In this document: positions 14,781 to 19,658 of the stretch, piece by piece | How positions within the stretch are numbered: the stretch's first letter is position 1 | How the letters are laid out: each line of letters opens with the position of its first letter | Source: Clostridiales bacterium | GTDB lineage: Bacteria > Bacillota > Clostridia > Lachnospirales > WQUN01 | Assembly (NCBI GenBank): GCA_031269415.1 | Contig: JAISZF010000294.1 | Span: forward strand, 1-19,658 | DNA length: 19,658 bases | Direction of reading: 5' to 3' | Made by a program: the position numbers and the translations under genes | The notes under the pieces: model-generated | Told to the model about the DNA's origin: nothing | The model's database searches: none | The model's input: the letters and a program-made list of their open reading frames with translations, nothing else

Positions 14781-14943
14781 ATTTTGCGCGCGAGGCGCAT
14801 TCGCGGTTTTCGCAGCCGCAGTCGCACCCGACGCACTTCCCCTTTTGCTTATCCTTCACAAGTTTCACCACAATGACCCCGACGATTCCCGCGATAATAA
14901 GCCCGACCAGTATTGTGCCGCCATTATTTATCAAAAAGTCCAT
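14779..14943 (-). CDS. FeoB-associated Cys-rich membrane protein
   Basis: This 54-aa peptide starts MDFLINNGGTILVGLIIAG, forming one N-terminal transmembrane helix (about 3-27), then a lysine-rich turn and a cysteine cluster CVGCDCGCENREC. That pattern matches the FeoB-associated Cys-rich membrane protein family (PF12669), found at the end of feo operons in Firmicutes and proposed to assist ferrous iron transfer. GGAGGA lies about 10 nt upstream of the ATG. It starts 16 nt after the feoB stop, and its own stop lies in the terminator. It is below the length usually used for ORF listing and is easily missed. Confidence 0.9.
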   Translation of the reverse strand: MDFLINNGGTILVGLIIAGIVGVIVVKLVKDKQKGKCVGCDCGCENRECASRAK

Positions 14944-14959
14944 CACAAGTAATTCCTCC

Positions 14960-17206
14960 TTACGCGGCGCGCGGCTTTAAAGCACGTTTCTCCGCCGGCT
15001 TGAACAGCAAATAGATAAAACCGCCCAGCAAGAGGATCGCCGCAACCGTGCCGATCCCGAAGCTGCCAACCGTAAACAGCATGCCCAGTTGATAAACGCA
15101 CAGAGACACGACATAGGCGAACGCGCATTGATAGCCGACCGCTATCCAAAACCATTTCGCGTTGTTCATCTCACGGTGTATCGCTCCCATGGCCGCGAAA
15201 CAGGGGGCACAGAGAAGGTTAAACAGCAGGAACGAATACGCCGTTAAAGCGGTGAAGCTGGCTGCCAATGCCGACCAAACCTCCGCGCCGTCCTCGGCTA
15301 CCTCGGCGAAGCCGAACAGTATGCCGAAGGTGCCGACCACATTTTCCTTGGCGATTAAGCCGGTAATCGCGGCGACCGCCGATTTCCAATTGCCCCAGCC
15401 CAGCGGAGCGAAGAGGGGGGCGATGAATCCGCCGAGTTTTGCCAGTACGCTCTCAGACATATCCACCATGCCGAAACCGTCCACACTCCAGCCAAAGTTG
15501 GAGGTAAACCAGACGAAGATGGTGGCGAGCAGGATGATGGTTCCGGCTTTCTTGATAAACGACCAGCCGCGTTCCCACATACTCCGAAGTATATTTATAA
15601 TTGTCGGCATATGATACGCAGGGAGTTCCATAACGAACGGCGCGGCGTCTCCAGCAAAGAGTTTGGTCTTTTTAAGGATAATGCCGGAACAGATAATCGC
15701 CGCCATACCCACAAAATACGCGCTGGCGGCGACCCAGCCCGCGCCGCCGAAAACCGTGCCCGCTATAAGAGCGATGATGGGCAGTTTAGCTCCGCACGGA
15801 ATAAATGTCGTGGTGATGATGGTCATTTTTCTGTCGCGGTCGCTTTCGATAGTGCGCGAGGCCATGATACCCGGGACACCGCAGCCCGTGCCGATCAGTA
15901 TCGGGATAAACGACTTGCCCGACAGCCCGAAGCGACGGAAGATCCTATCCATTATAAAGGCGATACGCGCCATGTACCCGAAGGCTTCCAGGAAAGCCAG
16001 GAACATAAAGAGGATCAGCATTTGCGGCACAAAGCCCAAAACAGCGCCGACACCCGCCACAATACCGTCTAGAATCAAGCCTCGCAGCCATTCGGCGCAG
16101 TTCACGGCTTCGAGCGCGGCGCCGATAATAACGGGAACGCCGGGAATCCACACGCCGAAGTCGGCGGGGTCGGGTTCTTCGGCAATCAAACCCGCTTCAA
16201 AATTCTCCGCGGCTTCGACATAGGCGGACGAACCGATCCCGGCAAAATGCCAGCCTTCGCCGAACACGCCGTCGTTTGCCCAGTCTGTGGCAATCGTGCC
16301 GACTGTGGTTACGGAAACGTAATAGACGATAAACATTACCAGCGCGAAGATCGGCAGCGCGAGCCAGCGATTGGTGACTACTTTATCGATTTTATCCGAA
16401 ACGGTGAGACTGCCTTTGTTCTTGATTTTAACGCAGCCCTTAATGATGGAATCTATATAGGTATAGCGTTCCGCGGTTATTATACTCTCGCTGTCATCCT
16501 CCAGTTCCTCTTCACGCCGCTTGATATCGCCGTCGATATGCGCCGCCTGATCGGGACTCAGCCCCAGTTTGGCGATGATTTTCTCGTCCCGCTCAAACAG
16601 CTTGATGGCGAAGAAACGTTGCTGCTCCTGCGGGAGATCGTGCAATACAGCCTCTTCTATATGGGCCAGCGTATGCTCCACGCCGCCTGAAAAACTGTGA
16701 CGCGGCACTGTCTTTGTGCCGTCGGCCGCCTTTACCGCCGCGTTTGCCGCTTCCATCACGCCGCGGCCTTTCAGCGCCGAGATCTCCACAACCCGGCAGC
16801 CAAGCTCCTTGGAAAGCTGTTTTGTGTTGATTTTATCGCCGTTTTTGTCTACCACGTCCATCATGTTGACGGCCACTACCACAGGTATGCCCATTTCCGT
16901 AAGCTGCGTGGTTAAGAATAGATTGCGTTCCAGATTCGTGCCGTCGATGATATTCAGAATAGCGTCGGGGCGTTCGTCAATCAGATAATTTCTGGCGACC
17001 ACCTCTTCCAGTGTGTACGGAGAAAGAGAGTAAATGCCCGGCAGATCCGTTATGGTTACATCCTGACTTCCCTTCAGCCTGCCTTCCTTCTTTTCCACCG
17101 TGACACCCGGCCAGTTGCCGACGAACTGGTTCGAGCCGGTGAGAGCGTTGAACAGGGTTGTCTTGCCGCTGTTAGGATTTCCGGCAAGCGCGATTCTTAT
17201 AGACAT
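14960..17206 (-). CDS. feoB: Ferrous iron transport protein B
   Basis: FeoB is the inner-membrane ferrous iron permease with an N-terminal G domain. The 748-aa product shows all G motifs: G1 GNPNSGKT (9-16), G2 around T36 (NWPGVTVEKKEG), G3 DLPG (54-57), G4 NMMD (114-117, N-x-x-D form) and G5 around SAL (143-145). A GDI-like helical region follows to about 270, then two Gate-type membrane halves; the conserved GTGCGVPGIMASRTIES and FIPCGAKLPII segments include the pore cysteines. Length is at the upper normal range for Firmicutes. GGTGGAGGGA before the ATG overlaps the end of feoA. It is the third gene of a feoA-feoA-feoB operon. Confidence 0.96.
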   Translation of the reverse strand: MSIRIALAGNPNSGKTTLFNALTGSNQFVGNWPGVTVEKKEGRLKGSQDVTITDLPGIYSLSPYTLEEVVARNYLIDERPDAILNIIDGTNLERNLFLTTQLTEMGIPVVVAVNMMDVVDKNGDKINTKQLSKELGCRVVEISALKGRGVMEAANAAVKAADGTKTVPRHSFSGGVEHTLAHIEEAVLHDLPQEQQRFFAIKLFERDEKIIAKLGLSPDQAAHIDGDIKRREEELEDDSESIITAERYTYIDSIIKGCVKIKNKGSLTVSDKIDKVVTNRWLALPIFALVMFIVYYVSVTTVGTIATDWANDGVFGEGWHFAGIGSSAYVEAAENFEAGLIAEEPDPADFGVWIPGVPVIIGAALEAVNCAEWLRGLILDGIVAGVGAVLGFVPQMLILFMFLAFLEAFGYMARIAFIMDRIFRRFGLSGKSFIPILIGTGCGVPGIMASRTIESDRDRKMTIITTTFIPCGAKLPIIALIAGTVFGGAGWVAASAYFVGMAAIICSGIILKKTKLFAGDAAPFVMELPAYHMPTIINILRSMWERGWSFIKKAGTIILLATIFVWFTSNFGWSVDGFGMVDMSESVLAKLGGFIAPLFAPLGWGNWKSAVAAITGLIAKENVVGTFGILFGFAEVAEDGAEVWSALAASFTALTAYSFLLFNLLCAPCFAAMGAIHREMNNAKWFWIAVGYQCAFAYVVSLCVYQLGMLFTVGSFGIGTVAAILLLGGFIYLLFKPAEKRALKPRAA

Positions 17207-17208
17207 TA

Positions 17209-17433
17209 TTATCCCTCCACCTCAATGAGTTCCGCGTCCGCTTTCCGCAGCGAAAGCTCGTAGCCGCGCACGGTGACCTCCACCGGGTCGCCGAGAGGCG
17301 CGACCTTACGAACGTATATCTCCACTCCTTTGGTAATACCCATCTCCATAATCCGGCGTTTGACAGGCCCACCGCCGCCAATCTTTGCCACGCGTACAGT
17401 TACGCCGGGTTTTGCCTCTTTGAGTGTTCGCAT
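17209..17433 (-). CDS. feoA: FeoA-family SH3-like protein, second copy (adjacent to feoB)
   Basis: A 74-aa cytosolic protein of the FeoA family, thought to support or regulate FeoB. It shows the core KPGVTVRVAKIGGGGPVKRR, the IMEMGITKGVEIYV turn and the ending VTVRGYELSLRKADAELIEV. GGGGGAG precedes the ATG. It stops two bases before the feoB start, so feoB translation is probably coupled to it. Confidence 0.93.
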   Translation of the reverse strand: MRTLKEAKPGVTVRVAKIGGGGPVKRRIMEMGITKGVEIYVRKVAPLGDPVEVTVRGYELSLRKADAELIEVEG

Positions 17434-17449
17434 GAACGATTCTCCCCCT

Positions 17450-17662
17450 TCACACCATAATTTTTACAGCCATCTCGCGGCTGATAGCCACGCGGGATTC
17501 TTTTATATTCACAATTACGTTGCCGCTCATTTCCGTAATCAGCGTTACGTATGTACCCGGCACAAAACCCAGGGTTTCGAGAAATTGGCGGGATTCCACT
17601 TTGCCGCCCACCTTTTTGATTGAATTTGTCTCTCCAACCTTTGCCATCGTCAAAGGCATCAT
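17450..17662 (-). CDS. feoA: FeoA-family SH3-like protein, first copy
   Basis: A 70-aa FeoA-like protein: MPLTMAKVGETNSIKKVGG at the start, FLETLGFVPGTYVTLITEM in the middle and ISREMAVKIMV at the end. It is clearly diverged from the neighbouring copy, which suggests different partners or functions rather than recent duplication. Two adjacent ATGs (17662 and 17659) could serve; GGATGGTGA lies upstream. It is the first gene after the feo promoter and operator, with a leader of about 80 nt. Confidence 0.9.
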   Translation of the reverse strand: MMPLTMAKVGETNSIKKVGGKVESRQFLETLGFVPGTYVTLITEMSGNVIVNIKESRVAISREMAVKIMV

Positions 17663-17721
17663 CGTTCACCATCCCATTCTATGATTAGTGGTAAGTCTGG
17701 ACTAACTAGAGGGTTAAATAT

Positions 17722-17743
17722 TTGGTTAGTGCTCACTAACCAA
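17722..17743 (-). promoter_or_regulatory. 22-bp palindromic operator of the feo operon (DtxR/IdeR-like?)
   Basis: TTGGTTAGTG and CACTAACCAA form perfect 10-bp arms around a 2-bp centre. The GGTTAG...CTAACC core recalls DtxR/IdeR boxes, but with a wider centre. It sits on the predicted transcription start, six bases beyond the -10 element, which is a typical repressor position. A looser half-site set (ACTAAC at 17701, GGTTA at 17712) lies just downstream. No DtxR-family gene is in the window. Confidence 0.7.
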
Positions 17744-17748
17744 GGTTC

Positions 17749-17777
17749 AGTTTATCAGAATACTTTCCGGCTGTCAA
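17749..17777 (-). promoter_or_regulatory. Promoter of the feo operon
   Basis: On the minus strand a perfect TTGACA is followed after 17 nt by TAAACT (four of six -10 matches). The predicted start near 17742 falls within the palindrome, about 80 nt before the first feoA ATG. Confidence 0.65.
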
Positions 17778-17816
17778 TAGGGAATTAAATTACAATCCTT
17801 GATTCACGAAAATTTA

Positions 17817-17845
17817 TTGACATTTTCTATGGTTGATGATATAAG
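17817..17845 (+). promoter_or_regulatory. Orphan strong promoter facing away from the feo operon
   Basis: Perfect TTGACA, 17-nt spacer, then TATAAG. Transcription would start near 17852 on the plus strand, but no gene of normal size follows before the converging nucleotidyltransferase gene. See the small ORF and hairpins downstream. Confidence 0.6.
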
Positions 17846-17975
17846 TGATTTACAGTTAAGGCAAGGAACGCGGCGGATTGGATTCAAAGAAAGCGTGATA
17901 GAGATGATTGATTATATTTCCGTAATATACCGTCAAAAAATGATGAACCTATCCTGCTTGCTTATATATAAATAA
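17829..17975 (+). other. Tiny ORF of doubtful coding status (48 codons) or template of a small RNA
   Basis: An open frame from ATG 17829 gives 48 residues starting MVDDISDLQLRQGTRRIGF. It has no ribosome site, and its ATG lies inside the promoter spacer, upstream of the predicted transcript start. An internal ATG at 17904 would give 23 residues. I recognise no family. The remaining sequence to 17998 is AT-rich plus a hairpin (17979-17997: CGCGCGTA / TATGCGCG with one wobble, loop ATC). It may be a gene remnant, an RNA or noise. Confidence 0.2.
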
Positions 17976-17998
17976 TTTCGCGCGTAATCTATGCGCGT

Positions 17999-18029
17999 AA
18001 AAAAGCCCCATTGCCTGCGCGCAATGGGG
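17999..18029 (-). terminator. Rho-independent terminator of the nucleotidyltransferase gene
   Basis: CCCCATTGC pairs perfectly with GCAATGGGG (loop of 6), and six U residues follow on the minus strand. It lies 27 nt after the stop of the minus-strand gene. The plus strand has no T run after the stem, so it is not a plus-strand terminator. Confidence 0.85.
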
Positions 18030-18055
18030 AACATGGCGTATTTGCCGCGAAAAAC

Positions 18056-18367
18056 TTACGCCTGATATATTACTTGCCCGGTCCGCAGCACTTCACCCAC
18101 AAAGCCTATCGAGTCATTCGCTCTGTCGAGCAAGTGCGGCTCTATTCTATCATCAATGTCCCAAGTAAAATGCCACAAACGCGAGACGGTCTTTTGCCAA
18201 TCTCCTGTGAATCTGTCAAATATAACCGCCACGTCAATATCGCTGTACTCATTCGGATTTCCGTTTGCGTATGAACCAAAGAACACAACGGCGGACGGCG
18301 AAAATTCCCTTGTTACAGTGCCGGCGAATTTCGCTGCGGAAGTTAAAGCCGTTTTTTTATCCAGCAT
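18056..18367 (-). CDS. MNT-type minimal nucleotidyltransferase (probable MNT/HEPN antitoxin-like protein)
   Basis: The 103-aa protein is a minimal DNA polymerase-beta-like nucleotidyltransferase: VVFFGSYANGNPNEYSDIDV contains the GSxAxG nucleotide-binding motif and the SDxD metal ligands, with a further acidic position in the later IDDRIEPHLLD segment. Such MNT proteins usually pair with a HEPN ribonuclease, which they AMPylate and neutralise as antitoxins. The ATG at 18367 is chosen because GGAGGA lies 6-7 nt upstream; a longer open frame upstream (to 18592) lacks family similarity. Its start overlaps the end of a short frame whose sequence looks like a HEPN C-terminus, so the partner may be truncated. 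It is flanked by its own promoter and terminator. Confidence 0.85.
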   Translation of the reverse strand: MLDKKTALTSAAKFAGTVTREFSPSAVVFFGSYANGNPNEYSDIDVAVIFDRFTGDWQKTVSRLWHFTWDIDDRIEPHLLDRANDSIGFVGEVLRTGQVIYQA

Positions 18368-18460
18368 AAAAATTCCTCCGTTCGCGTGACGTATTGTTCG
18401 CATTCCTCGGCGGTCACGCCGCTTAAAACCTGTTTTGTGATAAGAGTATACACAATGCGA
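18365..18460 (-). pseudogene. Possible truncated HEPN partner (C-terminal tail only)
   Basis: In the frame overlapping the MNT start, the minus strand encodes about 36 residues from a GTG codon near 18458, with SGVTAEECEQYVTRTEEFL and WIKKRL before a stop at about 18350. An acidic helical end of the form EExxxYxxxxEEFLxWIKK is typical of HEPN proteins, and HEPN genes usually sit immediately 5' of, and overlap, their MNT gene. The rest of the domain, including the expected Rx4-6H motif, is absent; upstream lies a promoter instead. Similarity is by eye on a short segment. Confidence 0.35.
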
Positions 18461-18479
18461 CGAATTTTTCTTGATAGTT

Positions 18480-18509
18480 ATTATACTACATCTTTTGGCA
18501 AATTGTAAA
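18480..18509 (-). promoter_or_regulatory. Promoter upstream of the nucleotidyltransferase gene
   Basis: On the minus strand TTTACA is followed after 18 nt by a perfect TATAAT. Transcription from about 18473 would run through the short HEPN-like frame into the MNT gene. Confidence 0.6.
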
Positions 18510-18553
18510 CCTCTGAAACCCTTGATATTTAAGCGTTTCAGGGGGCCTTTTTT
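18510..18553 (+). other. Hairpin followed by T run, possible relic terminator
   Basis: CCTCTGAAAC (18510-18519) can pair with GTTTCAGGGG (18535-18544, one wobble) across a 15-nt loop, followed by GCC and six T residues on the plus strand. No plus-strand gene lies upstream to be terminated, so it may be left from a lost gene or guard spoVB. Confidence 0.35.
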
Positions 18554-18615
18554 CTTAACAGCTTCCGAAGTCAGGATATTTATATTCGGCATTACAAGGC
18601 TCGCTTATAAAAACT

Positions 18616-18653
18616 CGGTTTAAAATAACCGCCCGCGTTCCGAAACGCGCGGC
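18616..18653. repeat. Two adjacent inverted repeats upstream of the spoVB-like gene
   Basis: CGGTT-TAAAAT-AACCG (18616-18631) abuts GCCCGCGTT/AACGCGcGGC (18631-18653, four-base loop CCGA, one bulge). A third short one, CCCGC-GCG-GCGGG, lies at about 18670-18682. They fill the 18593-18721 gap, which otherwise holds no gene. Operator, terminator or chance cannot be separated. Confidence 0.3.
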
Positions 18654-18721
18654 CCTGATTAGTATAAAACCCGCGCGGCGGGAATATGATCAGGAAGATG
18701 TTCTTTTGGAAGGATGTTATC

Positions 18722-19658
18722 ATGCGCAAAAAAAATATTGTCACAGGAGCCTTGATATTAACGGGTGCCGGTATAATAACCCGATTGCTGGGGTTTGTCT
18801 ACAGAATATATATGTCGAATATAATGGGCGCGGAGGGAATGGGCCTGTACCAGCTCATTATGCCGCTTTACATGCTGGCGTGGAGCATAGCCTGCTCCGG
18901 GTTTAACACTACTATATCCAAGCTGATCGCCGAAGAACGGGCTAAAGGCGAGTATGGCAATATGGGACGCATACTGAAGCAGAGCGTTATAATCACTTCC
19001 TGCCTGGGCGTGGTTTTAAGCCTGACCCTGTATTTCTCGGCCGACTATGTGGCGGCGTATTTTTTTAAGGACATGCGGACCGCGATGTCGTTGCGTATCC
19101 TTTCCGTCGCCTTTCCCTTCATGGCTGCCGGCACATGCGTGCGCGGGTATTTTCTCGGGCTGCAGGAAACCCTCGCGCCCGCGATTAATCAGGTGTTGGA
19201 ACAATGCGTGCGTATGATCGTCATCTATGTTCTGGCGGGGTATTTCATACCGCGCGGTTTGGAGTACGCGTGCGCCGTGGCGGTTATTGGCGTCGTATGC
19301 GAGGAAATTATTTCGTTTCTGTACATATTCCTCTCGTATCGCCGCTTCAAATCCATTAACAGCCTAACTAAACGCCCTTCATTGACGCCTTCGGCCTCGC
19401 TTTCCCTGATACTCGGCATGGCTCTGCCTTTGACCGCGAACAGGGTCAGCGGTTCCCTGCTGACGACGCTGGAAAACATACTCATACCGCAACGTCTTCA
19501 GGCCTATGGCATGAACGCCAGCGAGGCCATGTCCGCGTTCGGGCAGATGTCCGGCATGGCAATGCCGCTGATTTACTTTCCGACAGCGCTGCTGACCTCG
19601 CTCTCTATTACGCTGGTACCGGCAGTTTCGGAGGCTGTGGCGCTGAAGCGCGTGTCCG
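18722..19658 (+). CDS. spoVB: SpoVB-family polysaccharide flippase-like protein (partial, N-terminal about 312 residues)
   Basis: The visible part has at least eight hydrophobic segments and the family opening (GALILTGAGIITRLLGFVYRIY, then GAEGMGLYQLIMPLYML) of the MOP-superfamily flippases related to stage V sporulation protein B and MurJ. Later family features are RGYFLGLQE, ENILIPQRL and YFPTALLTSLSITLVP near the edge. SpoVB is needed for spore cortex synthesis, probably by moving lipid-linked peptidoglycan precursors, but clostridial genomes carry several paralogues, so the symbol is tentative. The ATG follows GGAAGGAT by about 5 nt. The reading frame is intact to the window end; roughly the last 200 residues are missing. 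No sigma-E promoter was recognised in the upstream gap. Confidence 0.85.
   Translation, partial: MRKKNIVTGALILTGAGIITRLLGFVYRIYMSNIMGAEGMGLYQLIMPLYMLAWSIACSGFNTTISKLIAEERAKGEYGNMGRILKQSVIITSCLGVVLSLTLYFSADYVAAYFFKDMRTAMSLRILSVAFPFMAAGTCVRGYFLGLQETLAPAINQVLEQCVRMIVIYVLAGYFIPRGLEYACAVAVIGVVCEEIISFLYIFLSYRRFKSINSLTKRPSLTPSASLSLILGMALPLTANRVSGSLLTTLENILIPQRLQAYGMNASEAMSAFGQMSGMAMPLIYFPTALLTSLSITLVPAVSEAVALKRVS

Noticed and set aside
15162..16988. Several long plus-strand ORFs opposite feoB
   Set aside because: All lie antisense to a fully conserved FeoB and show no domain.
17979..18029. Attenuator or plus-strand terminator for the orphan promoter
   Set aside because: Neither hairpin has a T run on the plus strand; the U tract is on the minus strand, fitting the MNT gene.
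18368..18592. N-terminal extension of the nucleotidyltransferase to 178 aa
   Set aside because: The extra 75 residues have no family similarity, cross a promoter-like element, and the GGAGGA site supports the start at 18367.
1..19658. CRISPR arrays, tRNA or rRNA genes, insertion sequences, phage genes, riboswitches
   Set aside because: No regularly spaced repeats, no cloverleaf or rRNA signatures, no transposase or integrase motifs and no recognisable riboswitch core were seen by eye.

Overview
The window looks like a chromosomal segment of an anaerobic, endospore-forming Firmicute of the class Clostridia, with roughly balanced GC judged by eye. The evidence is a SpoVB-family membrane protein, a GerMN-domain protein, a DacF-like D-Ala-D-Ala carboxypeptidase, the comEA/comEC competence pair, a rubrerythrin with a PerR-like regulator, and an anaerobe-style feoA-feoA-feoB ferrous iron operon with the FeoB-associated Cys-rich peptide. 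No rRNA, tRNA, CRISPR array, phage gene or insertion sequence was recognised.

Layout. (1) 1-2661, minus: a DUF1538 membrane protein, a protein with two PII-like domains whose start overlaps it by 4 bases, and the start of a PLP aminotransferase cut by the window edge. (2) 2771-4216, minus: a dacF-like gene with its own promoter and a hairpin terminator. (3) 4410-11442, plus: a tight run of comEA, response regulator, sensor kinase, GerMN protein, comEC and holA, with gaps of 15 nt or less or overlaps. (4) 11529-13167, plus: a zinc-ribbon membrane protein behind a strong promoter, then a thioredoxin with an unusual CQPC active site. (5) 13195-14780, plus: an oxidative-stress operon of perR-like gene, rubrerythrin and a flavin reductase-like protein, with a near-consensus promoter, a Fur/PerR-type palindrome and a terminator. 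(6) 14779-17777, minus: the feo operon, with a 22-bp palindrome on its predicted transcription start. (7) 17817-18721: an accessory-looking patch with an orphan promoter, a tiny ORF, an MNT-type nucleotidyltransferase preceded by what may be the tail of a truncated HEPN partner, and several hairpins. (8) 18722-19658, plus: the start of a SpoVB-family gene.

How the genes fit together. Region 3 joins DNA uptake (ComEA, ComEC) and the replication clamp-loader subunit delta with an envelope-sensing two-component system and a GerMN protein; the RR-HK-GerMN order recalls actinobacterial mtrA-mtrB-lpqB. Regions 4-6 form a redox and iron neighbourhood: thioredoxin, PerR-like sensor, rubrerythrin, flavin reductase and ferrous iron uptake, apparently under two different metalloregulator operators. 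Region 1 couples a putative ion transporter to PII-type sensing. I see no clearly new multi-gene system. The strongest leads are the DUF1538/tandem-PII pair, the two-component/GerMN block inside the competence operon, and the feo operator.
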